From a virus: 32,104 bases of DNA. Position 1 is the stretch's first letter. Every line of letters begins with the position of its first letter. The position numbers were made by a program, and so were the translations under genes. Shown here one piece after another: positions 6,407 to 13,149 of the stretch. A model generated the notes under the pieces. The model had not been told where the DNA came from. It saw nothing but the letters and a program-made list of their open reading frames with translations, and searched no databases. The stretch is from positions 1-32,104 of IMG/VR virus record IMGVR_UViG_3300037585_006989; one strand, given 5' to 3'.

Positions 6407-8907
6407 AAAACGATTATAACGACTTTTTAAAGTCAAAAATTACCATAGCCGAGAAGCACGGATTCGAGATTGACCAAAGCGAACTGCATCCTAACTTATT
6501 ACCACATCAGAAAGACATTTGCCATTGGGCCATTAAAGGCGGTAGGCGTGGGATTTTCGGAAGCTTTGGAGTAGGTAAAACAGTAATTCAATTAGAGATA
6601 GTCCGACAGTTTTTAAAGAAGTTCGGAGGGGTGGGATTAATTACATGCCCTTTAGCGGTGCAATACGAATTTCAAAAAGATGCTGAAATACTAGATATGC
6701 AAGGCAGGTTGAAATACATCACTCACACCGACCAGATAGATGGGAAGCATGATGTGTATTTGACTAATTACGAAAGGATCCGTTCGGGCAATATTGACGC
6801 TTCACTTTTTACCGTGGCAACTTCAGATGAAGCCAGCGGATTACGTTCGCTGGATAGCCAGACTACAGAGGTATTTCTAAGATTATTCAAGCAGGTGAAA
6901 TATAGATTTGTAGCTACCGCCACACCGTCACCGAACCGATATTTAGAATTGACCCACTATGCAGATTATTTAGGTATAATGGATAGAGGGCAAATACTAA
7001 CACGTTTCTTCCAACGAGATAGCACTAAAGCAGGAAACCTAACGCTTTACGATAAGCGGATTAAAGAGTTTTGGCATTGGGTAGCCAGTTGGGCGTGTTT
7101 CGTTAGAAAGCCGTCTGATTTAGGATATTCAGATGAGGGATATGATTTACCCGAAACCAAAATAAACTGGCATAAAGTAAAGGTAGAACGTGAAGCGAAA
7201 GTCGATAGAGGTGGACGTTATAAATTAATCCATCAGATCAATGCTGGAGTAGGCGCGGATAAATCCAAAGAAGATAAAGAGAGCTTAGAAGAGCGTGTTT
7301 CTAAGATGTGGGAAATTGCCCCTGACCCCGAAAAGGAAAGCTTTATAGTTTGGCATTACAGGGAAGATGAACGGCACGCTATCCAAAAAGCATTAGGCAA
7401 AGAATGTAAATCGGTTTGGGGAAATCAGAACCTAAAAGACAGAGAAGATCACCTGACAGGTTTTAGAGATGGAAAGTACAAGATACTAAGCACAAAACCA
7501 GAGATAGCAGGGAGCGGTTGCAACTTTCAGCACCATTGCCACAGGGCAATTTACATCGGACTGACTGACAACTTCAATGACTTCATACAATCGGTACATC
7601 GAATTGTAAGATTCATGCAAAAGCATCAGGTAACCATTGACATCATTTACACCGATGCTCAGGAAGCCATGCGAAAGCGAGTAGAAACCAAGTGGAAACA
7701 ACATAATACTTTACAGCACGAAATGACAGCGATAATTAAAAAATACGGATTGAATTCTGAATTATACAGAGAGGATTTAAAAAGGGAAATGTTCAAAGAC
7801 CGACAGGTTTTAAAGGGTGAAAATTGGGAAGCGGTCAATAATGATTCTGCTATGGAATTACCGAAATGGAAAGATAATTCTATTCACATGTTTTGCAGTT
7901 CCATTCCTTTCGGAAATCATTTTGAGTATTCAGAGAATTACAACTGCTTTGGACATAATACGACTAATGATGCATTCTTTGCGCAAATGGATTACATCAC
8001 ACCTGAAATTTACAGGACATTAAAGCCAGGGCGAATTTGCGCTATCCATGTAAAAGACAGGATCCAATACGGTTATCAGAATGGAGTAGGTTTTATAGAT
8101 CAAATACCATTTTCAGACCATACCAATATGCATTTTATAAAGCACGGCTTTCATTTCATGGGAAGGATTACCATTACCACCGATGTAGTAAGGGAAAATA
8201 ACCAGACCTACAGATTAAGCTATGGCGAAAAGGTAAAAGATGCTACTAAAATGGGCGTGGGAATGCCAGAATATGTATTGATATTCAGAAAGCCACCGAC
8301 AGACAATCAAAACGCTTATGCAGATGATCCAGTAAAGCACGAAAAAGAGCAATATAGATTAAGTAAATGGCAGATAGATGCGCATGGATACTGGAAATCA
8401 AATGGAAAGTCATTATTCGCAACCGAAGATTTGCGAAACATGGAGCTTAAAAACGTGCTAAAAACATGGAAAGCCATTGAAGCATTTGAGAATTACGATT
8501 TTGAAAAACACGTTTCGATTTGTGAAGCCTTAGACCAGCTAGGGAAACTACCTAGAACCTACATGGCTATCCCTCCAATATCTCATAATCCAGAAGTATG
8601 GACGGATATAAGCAGAATGAAAACCCTCAATGCAGACCAAAAGCGAAAGAACCTAGAGAAGCACATTTGCCCTTTGCAGTTGGATATTATCGAAAGGCTA
8701 ATTGAACGCTACAGCGAGAAAGGCGAAATAATAGCCGATATGTTCGGGGGTATTATGTCCGTGCCATACCAAGCGGTTAAAATGGGGCGTAAAGGTATAG
8801 GAGTTGAACTGAATGATTCGTATTGGATGGACGGTGTAAAGCACCTAAAGAAAGTCAGCTATCAAAGCGATAGACAAAGCATGTTTGAAATGGAGGGGGT
8901 TAAATAA
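6403..8907 (+). CDS. SNF2-type helicase/ATPase fused to DNA methyltransferase
   Basis: This 834-residue two-part protein has a superfamily-2 motor at residues 30-460: Walker A GSFGVGKT (53-60), motif II SDEASGL (141-147), motif III ATATPSP (171-177) and motif VI QSVHRIVR (396-403). Residues 475-815 form an amino-methyltransferase, with catalytic-loop motif SSIPFGNHF (499-507), a variant of the S/D-PP-Y motif, and the AdoMet motif ADMFGG (778-783) preceded by HICPLQLDIIERLIERY. Catalytic order places motif IV before motif I, as in the beta/N4-N6 class. No nuclease domain is visible, so it may be a modification or anti-restriction enzyme. The start is the ATG at 6403, coupled to the previous stop; upstream in-frame sequence to 6232 is unlikely to be translated. 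Confidence 0.88.
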   Translation: MKNDYNDFLKSKITIAEKHGFEIDQSELHPNLLPHQKDICHWAIKGGRRGIFGSFGVGKTVIQLEIVRQFLKKFGGVGLITCPLAVQYEFQKDAEILDMQGRLKYITHTDQIDGKHDVYLTNYERIRSGNIDASLFTVATSDEASGLRSLDSQTTEVFLRLFKQVKYRFVATATPSPNRYLELTHYADYLGIMDRGQILTRFFQRDSTKAGNLTLYDKRIKEFWHWVASWACFVRKPSDLGYSDEGYDLPETKINWHKVKVEREAKVDRGGRYKLIHQINAGVGADKSKEDKESLEERVSKMWEIAPDPEKESFIVWHYREDERHAIQKALGKECKSVWGNQNLKDREDHLTGFRDGKYKILSTKPEIAGSGCNFQHHCHRAIYIGLTDNFNDFIQSVHRIVRFMQKHQVTIDIIYTDAQEAMRKRVETKWKQHNTLQHEMTAIIKKYGLNSELYREDLKREMFKDRQVLKGENWEAVNNDSAMELPKWKDNSIHMFCSSIPFGNHFEYSENYNCFGHNTTNDAFFAQMDYITPEIYRTLKPGRICAIHVKDRIQYGYQNGVGFIDQIPFSDHTNMHFIKHGFHFMGRITITTDVVRENNQTYRLSYGEKVKDATKMGVGMPEYVLIFRKPPTDNQNAYADDPVKHEKEQYRLSKWQIDAHGYWKSNGKSLFATEDLRNMELKNVLKTWKAIEAFENYDFEKHVSICEALDQLGKLPRTYMAIPPISHNPEVWTDISRMKTLNADQKRKNLEKHICPLQLDIIERLIERYSEKGEIIADMFGGIMSVPYQAVKMGRKGIGVELNDSYWMDGVKHLKKVSYQSDRQSMFEMEGVK

Positions 8908-8913
8908 GTAGAT

Positions 8914-9108
8914 ATGAACAACCATTATGCAAACGCCTTTATGGCATTGGAAAGTAAAAGAATAGCGTTGATATGTAAGCAATCACAGGCTATTTATAAC
9001 CATTCAATTAAGAATGGGGCATCGTACGATTTTGCAGTGGAACGGCAAGCAGAACATATAACGAAAAGGAAATTATTCACTAATAAAAGCAAGGTTAATG
9101 AACGATAA
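8914..9108 (+). CDS. Small hypothetical protein
   Basis: This 64-residue protein begins 6 bases after the helicase-methyltransferase stop and overlaps the next gene by 11 bases. It is predicted helical and basic (LESKRIALICKQSQAIYNHS, HITKRKLFTNKSKVNER). No family is recognised. Tight packing in the operon supports it being real. Confidence 0.6.
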   Translation: MNNHYANAFMALESKRIALICKQSQAIYNHSIKNGASYDFAVERQAEHITKRKLFTNKSKVNER

Positions 9109-9295
9109 TTCAATAATGCCTTTCGGGAAATACAAAGGCAATTCAATGGCAAATGTTCCAGATTCATATTTAGTATGGATTTGGGGGCAAAACAAAGATA
9201 GGTATTTAGGTAATCCAGATATGTTGAAATCGATCAATGATGAAACATATAATGTGATGAAATATATAGAAGAATTTCTATACGATCAAATTTAA
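9098..9295 (+). CDS. DUF3820-like small protein
   Basis: This 65-residue protein has the hallmark MPFGKYKGNSMANVPDSYLVW-type N-terminus of the DUF3820 family (PFGKYKG at residues 8-14, VPDSYLVWI at 20-28), followed by a helical C-terminus. The family occurs in phages and bacteria, and has been annotated as a putative virulence-regulated factor without a proven biochemical role. It overlaps the previous gene by 11 bases. Confidence 0.75.
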   Translation: MNDNSIMPFGKYKGNSMANVPDSYLVWIWGQNKDRYLGNPDMLKSINDETYNVMKYIEEFLYDQI

Positions 9296-9319
9296 TTATT
9301 CACTTAAAACAATAAACCA

Positions 9320-9775
9320 ATGTATTACACAGGAACAGCGAAGTACCAGAAAGAAGATGAACACGGCAGACTTAAACTAGCCACAGAGCAGTATTTAGTA
9401 GATGCGGTAAGCTTCACAGAAGCAGAAGCGAAATTGTACCAATTCTTAGGCGACAGCATAAGGGGAGAATTTAAAGTCAAGTCGATAAGCGAAAGCGGTA
9501 TAACGGACGTATTCGATTTTGAAGATGGAGGGATTTACTACCAATCGACCGTGGCTTATTTTGTAGCAGAGGAAAGCGGAAAAGAGAAGATGATTAAGAA
9601 TAAGATGCTGATTGAAGCTAAGAACATCACACAAGCCATAGAGCGGACACGTGAGAGCCTTAGTAACATGTTAGTATCATTTGACATTCCAGAATGCAAA
9701 GAAAGTAAAATCATTGAAGTAATTCAGTATGAGCGAGAAGAAGAAGGAAAGGAGGTACATAATGACACTAAATAA
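9320..9775 (+). CDS. DUF4494-like protein
   Basis: This 151-residue protein resembles the DUF4494 family of Bacteroidota: an N-terminal YYTGTAKYQKEDEHGR, then TEQYLVDAVSFTEAEAKLYQ at residues 22-41, and two alpha/beta repeats. The family is common in Bacteroidota mobile elements, and its function is unknown. Its last 14 bases overlap the start of the next gene and also contain that gene's ribosome-binding site. Confidence 0.75.
   Translation: MYYTGTAKYQKEDEHGRLKLATEQYLVDAVSFTEAEAKLYQFLGDSIRGEFKVKSISESGITDVFDFEDGGIYYQSTVAYFVAEESGKEKMIKNKMLIEAKNITQAIERTRESLSNMLVSFDIPECKESKIIEVIQYEREEEGKEVHNDTK
9748..9756 (+). promoter_or_regulatory. Strong Shine-Dalgarno sequence
   Basis: AAAGGAGGT is an unusually complete anti-16S match for a Bacteroidota genome, placed 5 bases before the ATG at 9762. 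It decides the start of the next gene against the in-frame upstream ATG at 9729. It also lies in the coding sequence for the acidic tail of the preceding protein, so part of its purine content may be coincidental. Confidence 0.55.
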
Positions 9776-10199
9776 TTTCATCACCAAAAGCGATATAACT
9801 CATTTCAAAGGAGTTAATAATAAGCAATTTATTTCTATTTCAAACACTCATTTCAGAATTTCATTAGGAGCTGTTGAGGTAATGGATTTAAAGAATATTG
9901 ATAAAATATGCATTGAGATTTTTGAAAAAGAAGGTAATTTATATTTAAAAATTCATGATGCAAAAACTATAAAAGAAAGCTCAATAGAGAAATTTAAACT
10001 AACATCACATGCACACAATAGACTTGAATTTAGAACATCATCTATTAGAAATTTATTGAGCAGTAAATTATCAAGGAACGATCAAGGAATGATTTATTTT
10101 TACTGTATTAATAGTGAAAAAGACCCATTTACATACATATATAGTGAAAAAAAACCTAAACAGTATTTCTTAGATACATATTATAAAAAAATTGAATAG
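9762..10199 (+). CDS. Hypothetical AT-rich gene
   Basis: This 145-residue protein has alternating beta strands (QFISISNTHFRISLGAVEVM, KICIEIFEKEGNLYLKIHDA) and a tyrosine-rich C-terminus (YFYCINSEKDPFTYIYSEKK). I recognise no family. It is markedly more AT-rich than the preceding genes, suggesting separate acquisition. The start is chosen at 9762 because of the Shine-Dalgarno just upstream. A small Cys-rich reading frame overlaps its stop. Confidence 0.65.
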   Translation: MTLNNFITKSDITHFKGVNNKQFISISNTHFRISLGAVEVMDLKNIDKICIEIFEKEGNLYLKIHDAKTIKESSIEKFKLTSHAHNRLEFRTSSIRNLLSSKLSRNDQGMIYFYCINSEKDPFTYIYSEKKPKQYFLDTYYKKIE

Positions 10200-10326
10200 A
10201 CTAAAACGTAAGAAAAAGAAGAAGCAGCCGAAAGCGAAACAGCTTGAATTACCGATTGATAAAAGAAGGGATTGCACATGCTGGCTTGATGTTGGCAGGT
10301 GTTTTTGTAGACCGGATAGAGAGTGA
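10192..10326 (+). CDS. Candidate 44-residue basic Cys-rich peptide
   Basis: An open frame from a TTG at 10192 overlaps the preceding stop. It encodes a run of lysines (RLKRKKKKKQPKAK) followed by CTCWLDVGRCFCRPDRE, a C-x-C...C-x-C arrangement that could bind a metal. It ends 10 bases before the attC-like site. The TTG start and small size make it tentative. The non-random ordering of basic tract and paired cysteines is the reason to list it. Confidence 0.35.
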   Translation: MNRLKRKKKKKQPKAKQLELPIDKRRDCTCWLDVGRCFCRPDRE

Positions 10327-10336
10327 TTAGATATTG

Positions 10337-10425
10337 ATTATAACGTCCGATGATAAAAAATCGGGCTCAACCATAAACCTAAATTCAGAGCGTAAACGCT
10401 GCCTACGCCTGTTTTTTATACATTG
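10337..10425 (+). repeat. attC-like site 0 (phage target site, left portion)
   Basis: An outer box ATTATAAC (10337-10344) is followed by an imperfect inverted repeat. CGATGATAAAAAATC-GGGC (10348-10366) pairs with the reverse complement of 10407-10425, with a few unpaired bases. The inner loop contains the small hairpin AGCGT-AA-ACGCT. The site ends with the G of GTT at 10425. Its matching right outer box is not here but after the second cassette (GTTATAAT, 11536-11543), so the site has been split by the cassettes. Confidence 0.8.
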
Positions 10426-10449
10426 TTGGCAGCAGTTAATTTTAATCAG

Positions 10450-10641
10450 ATGGCAAAAAGAAACTTAACTTACAAAAATAGAAAACTTGAAATTGACTAC
10501 AATCAGTCAAAAAACGGCAAGGTATCAATTAATCAAATCAAAATGATTGAAACTGGTGAAGATATTACAAACTATGTTGATAGCAATAACAAACAACGAA
10601 TATCCAATATGATTAAAATTGGTGAAGCGGAGTGGATTTAA
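10450..10641 (+). CDS. Cassette 1 protein, unknown
   Basis: This 63-residue protein fills cassette 1: MAKRNLTYKNRKLEIDYNQS, a glycine/lysine turn, and an NQIKMIETGEDITNYVD segment. It is basic at the N-terminus and rich in asparagine and lysine. It has no recognised family and no obvious toxin, antitoxin or resistance motif. Its stop overlaps the first base preceding the attC-like site. It would be read as part of the phage early transcript. Confidence 0.6.
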   Translation: MAKRNLTYKNRKLEIDYNQSKNGKVSINQIKMIETGEDITNYVDSNNKQRISNMIKIGEAEWI

Positions 10642-10642
10642 T

Positions 10643-10731
10643 TGCTGCCAACGGTCATGGCTAAGAAACGTAGCCACTAATCACGTTTCGTAATGGCACT
10701 AAATCAATTGGCTATGTTTTCTTAGCTGATG
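10643..10731 (+). repeat. attC-like site 1
   Basis: The first box is TGCTGCCAAC. A long imperfect stem follows: CATGGCTAAGAAACGTAGCC (10656-10675) pairs with the complement of 10709-10731 (GGCTATGTTTTCTTAGC then TGATG), with extra unpaired bases on one strand. About 32 bases form the loop. The site ends at the G of GTTGTGG. An 89-bp length and a one-sided bulge pattern are normal for attC sites. The outer box keeps the invariant AAC/GTT but does not fit the full GTTRRRY consensus. Confidence 0.8.
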
Positions 10732-10756
10732 TTGTGGTGCGTTGATTGATAGAAAA

Positions 10757-11002
10757 ATGTCATTAGAGATAGTAAAAAAACTAGAAGAAAAATTAAGTCA
10801 TTTATCTGAAATACAAGATTTAGACGAAGGTATATCATCATTAAGAGCAAGATGGTTACGTACAAGAGATGAGTACAATAAAATTACAACTAGACTAAGT
10901 AAAGAAGGTGCTTATAGTCAAGCCCTAATATTTAGTGAAAGAGCAAAACAAATAGATGAATGTATTTATCAATTAAATAAACTTTATAAAGATGAAAAAT
11001 AG
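10757..11002 (+). CDS. Cassette 2 protein A, helical, unknown
   Basis: This 81-residue protein is predicted to be almost entirely helical with heptad-like leucines and isoleucines (LEIVKKLEEKLSHLSEIQDL, and RAKQIDECIYQLNKLYKD at the end), suggesting a coiled coil. Its last 11 bases overlap the start of the next ORF. An upstream in-frame TTG at 10742 exists, but the ATG at 10757 is favoured. No family is recognised. Confidence 0.6.
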   Translation: MSLEIVKKLEEKLSHLSEIQDLDEGISSLRARWLRTRDEYNKITTRLSKEGAYSQALIFSERAKQIDECIYQLNKLYKDEK

Positions 11003-11285
11003 AAAACAATTTAAAACATCAGAAATTTTAGACAATCTACAAAATATAGGACCATGGTCATTGTATGGATTAGCCATTGAAGCTTTACATCATTACTTTC
11101 CAGAAGAATTTGATTTAAGTGATGATGGTAGTGAATTTCATAAAGATGGAGTTTTAGCAGAAATTAAATTAATGGAGTCTTTAGGGTGTAACATGTGGGA
11201 TGAACTTATAAAAAAGTATCATAATGAAATAGGGTACTATAGACCTAACGGATTATTTGGAACTTTAGAAGTAAATGAGGCATGA
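10992..11285 (+). CDS. Cassette 2 protein B, unknown
   Basis: This 97-residue acidic protein contains LQNIGPWSLYGLAIEALHHY near residue 15 and a histidine/aspartate-rich middle (FPEEFDLSDDGSEFHKDG). It overlaps protein A by 11 bases and protein C by ATGA. The layout looks like an operon inherited as a unit in one cassette. No known domain is recognised. Confidence 0.6.
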   Translation: MKNRKQFKTSEILDNLQNIGPWSLYGLAIEALHHYFPEEFDLSDDGSEFHKDGVLAEIKLMESLGCNMWDELIKKYHNEIGYYRPNGLFGTLEVNEA

Positions 11286-11476
11286 ATATTAAAAAAAGGA
11301 ATAAGGTAGCATTAAAGATACTATTGGAACTTCAAAATAACATTGGAGCAAACAGATGGACAAAGGAGCAATTTATAGAACATAGTTTTAAACTTGCTGA
11401 TCAATATATGGAAAAATGTGAAAAAGATATTAGGTGTTCAAAAAAGGAAGATTTAATAAATGCAATGATAGAATAA
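11282..11476 (+). CDS. Cassette 2 protein C, unknown
   Basis: This 64-residue helical, basic protein (MNIKKRNKVALKILLELQNN; CEKDIRCSKKEDLINAMIE at the end) is coupled by ATGA to protein B. Its stop codon is followed by one base and then the outer box of the attC-like site, the usual economy of integron cassettes. No family is recognised. A small accessory partner of proteins A and B is plausible. Confidence 0.6.
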   Translation: MNIKKRNKVALKILLELQNNIGANRWTKEQFIEHSFKLADQYMEKCEKDIRCSKKEDLINAMIE

Positions 11477-11477
11477 T

Positions 11478-11543
11478 GCACCACAACGTGCGAATAAACG
11501 ACTGCGGAGCAAAGCGGAGTTGCGTTTGATTCGCTGTTATAAT
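11478..11543 (+). repeat. attC-like site 2 with phage right box
   Basis: The first box is GCACCACAAC (11478-11487). The stem is GCGAATAAACGACT (11490-11503) against the complement of AGTTGCGTTTGATTCGC (11518-11534), with three unpaired bases on one side. The site ends at G11536, followed by TTATAAT. GTTATAAT (11536-11543) is the exact complement of ATTATAAC at 10337, so this right box belongs to the phage's own site, now at the far end of the array. Confidence 0.82.
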
Positions 11544-11564
11544 TATTTTAAAAAGACTAAATAA

Positions 11565-12710
11565 ATGCCTAAAAGATACCACGATACGGAGCTAAAAAAT
11601 AAGGATTGGTACTTGCAATTGGAAGCCGATGAGAAAGCGTTTTTTCATTGGATTACAATGGAGCAAAGCACCGCTGGGATTTGGGATGTGAACCTAATTA
11701 TTCCAAAAAGGCTTATTCCATTATCAAAAGATTTCAGTTTAGATACTTTCATTGAAAAATGCAATTCAGACGGCAAAGAAAGAATGATGAAAGTAGCCAA
11801 CGGAAAGAAGATATTTTTTGCACCTACCGTGGAATTTCAGCAGCGTAAAAATGGTGAAAATATTACCTTATTAAACCCAGCCGTGCCAGCTCATAAAGGC
11901 GTATTAAATCAGCTTCGGGAAAACGTGGAGACTAAAGAATGGTTAGCGAAACAGATTAAGGAAAAGCAGATATTCATAGGAAGTAAAGATGAATTAGAGG
12001 GTTACAAGTCCGATAGGCTTACAGAAAAGCAGAAAGATGCGATTAAGAAATCCGACAAATACACCTGCCAGTATTGCGGTTCAACCGACAAAGAAAGCAT
12101 ACAGGTAGATCATATAATACCGAAATCAAGCGGAGGAGATAACATGCGAGACAACCTCATAACAGCATGCGAACATTGCAATATGGAGAAGGGAGCAAAG
12201 CCAGTAATTCAATACATAGCATCGACAGGATTAGACCCACTCGATAACCTAAAAGTACAAATTGAAAAGCTTTTCAAACGTGGTAAAATACCCGAAAATT
12301 TCCAAGGGTTAGCTAAGGGTATAGGTATAGGTATAGGTATAAGTAAAGGTAATAATAATTCTAACAGTAGTAGTTCTAATAAACATTTACTTAAAAAACC
12401 CCCTACCCCCTTTGCGGAAGATTTGAAATCATGGCTAAAGCTTTACGGGAAGGATTCGACCCACAAACATTTAGCTACATTATGGGCTGGATTGAATGAA
12501 AGCGAGAAAAAGAAGATTATATCCAGGACAAAGCTTTTGCAAACCGATGTGAAATTTAGGAAGGAGCCGTATTATTTCCTGAAGGATAGGGATTATGAAG
12601 TGATTGAAAAGTTAGAGGTTTACAAAGCACCGAAATTTGACGGCTCAAAGTACGGAAAGGTAGATTATGAAGCTTACAAGAAAAAGCATTCAAAAAACGA
12701 ACCACCCTAA
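11565..12710 (+). CDS. Replication-initiator-like protein with internal HNH nuclease
   Basis: This 381-residue protein starts with a domain (residues 8-130, including DWYLQLEADEKAFFHWITME and STAGIWDVNL) that resembles the winged-helix N-terminus of phage replisome-organiser proteins. Residues 160-212 form a complete HNH/zinc module: CxxC at 168-171, VDHIIP at 181-186, N197 and CEHC at 202-205. A low-complexity linker (GIGIGIGIS, then NNNSNSSSSN) leads to a basic C-terminal domain (285-381). In lambda-like phages the initiator gene contains the origin, and the repeat in this linker is a candidate. Fusion to HNH is unusual. Confidence 0.7.
   Translation: MPKRYHDTELKNKDWYLQLEADEKAFFHWITMEQSTAGIWDVNLIIPKRLIPLSKDFSLDTFIEKCNSDGKERMMKVANGKKIFFAPTVEFQQRKNGENITLLNPAVPAHKGVLNQLRENVETKEWLAKQIKEKQIFIGSKDELEGYKSDRLTEKQKDAIKKSDKYTCQYCGSTDKESIQVDHIIPKSSGGDNMRDNLITACEHCNMEKGAKPVIQYIASTGLDPLDNLKVQIEKLFKRGKIPENFQGLAKGIGIGIGISKGNNNSNSSSSNKHLLKKPPTPFAEDLKSWLKLYGKDSTHKHLATLWAGLNESEKKKIISRTKLLQTDVKFRKEPYYFLKDRDYEVIEKLEVYKAPKFDGSKYGKVDYEAYKKKHSKNEPP
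12318..12341 (+). repeat. Four tandem GGTATA hexamers in initiator linker
   Basis: Four perfect GGTATA units encode the Gly-Ile repeat in the linker of the initiator-like protein and are followed by an A/T-rich stretch to about 12390. The position recalls iteron-bearing origins embedded in lambda O-type genes, but the units are short and may only encode a flexible linker. Copy changes would alter linker length without a frameshift. Confidence 0.5.
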
Positions 12711-12806
12711 ACCAAAATTTGCACATTAACGAAATATTTGCGTTATTAGTGGCTTCTTATCTGCTTATCTACTTCTTTACTTTTCGAAAATTAACGGAAT
12801 AAAGCT

Positions 12807-12986
12807 ATGGAAGCTCAGGAAAAAGCAGGTATAAAGGGCAACACAGACCCGAAACAAAACCCTAAAGATGAGGCGGTTAAAACCCTCATTGAAGCGATTA
12901 AGATTGCAAATAAGCGTGGCGCATTTGAGCTCAAAGAATCCGCTATCATCTTCAATTCGGTTCAAATCTTAGAGGGAGATGCCTAG
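12807..12986 (+). CDS. Small conserved phage protein
   Basis: This 59-residue protein has a charged N-terminus and a helix pair (AVKTLIEAIKIANKRGAFEL then KESAIIFNSVQILEG), a pattern common in small Bacteroidota phage proteins of unknown function. It is preceded by a 96-base non-coding gap that contains a short dyad (TAACG...CGTTA, 12727-12745) and no clear promoter. Its end overlaps the next ORF by 8 bases. Confidence 0.6.
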   Translation: MEAQEKAGIKGNTDPKQNPKDEAVKTLIEAIKIANKRGAFELKESAIIFNSVQILEGDA

Positions 12987-13149
12987 CTACGAGTTTAAAT
13001 GCGACAGGTGCGAGACGGTAGAAGAAAAGAATCTACCAATTGCGGAGCGAAACAATACGCAATTTTGCAGTAAGTGCGGTACACCGATGGAAAGGAAGGT
13101 AAGTGTTACCCACCTTTCAGGTTTTGACCAATACGGTACTAGCTCATGA
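12979..13149 (+). CDS. FmdB-type zinc-ribbon protein
   Basis: This 56-residue protein begins MPSYEFKCDRCETVEE and has a second cysteine pair CSKC at about residues 30-33, so a four-cysteine zinc ribbon like the FmdB family is expected. It overlaps the previous gene by 8 bases and the next by ATGA. Such proteins are thought to be regulatory. Here its role is unknown. Confidence 0.65.
   Translation: MPSYEFKCDRCETVEEKNLPIAERNNTQFCSKCGTPMERKVSVTHLSGFDQYGTSS

Larger units (their letters stand above)
10426..10731 (+). mobile_element. Integron-type gene cassette 1
   Basis: This 306-bp cassette begins TTGGCAGCA directly after a G and ends with the G of the next GTT. GTTGGCAGCA (10425-10434) is the exact reverse complement of TGCTGCCAAC (10643-10652), the first box of the cassette's own terminal attC-like site, as expected for integration of a circular molecule. 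It carries one small ORF, 24 bases in, in the direction of phage transcription, and no promoter of its own. Confidence 0.82.
10732..11536 (+). mobile_element. Integron-type gene cassette 2 (three genes)
   Basis: This 805-bp cassette begins TTGTGGTGC. GTTGTGGTGC (10731-10740) is the exact reverse complement of GCACCACAAC (11478-11487), the first box of the site at its 3' end. It holds three overlapping ORFs in phage orientation, starting 25 bases inside the left end. Composition is AT-rich relative to the phage genes. No cassette promoter is seen, and the genes are coupled by overlaps. Confidence 0.82.

Noticed and set aside
10641-10740. The hairpins at cassette ends as ordinary intrinsic terminators
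   Set aside because: They lack a T run after the stem, contain one-sided bulges and 10-bp boxes matching distant cassette ends, which terminators would not show.
12727-12745. TAACG...CGTTA dyad as a further attC-like site
   Set aside because: The arms are too short, no long bulged stem follows, and no matching cassette-start box is found.
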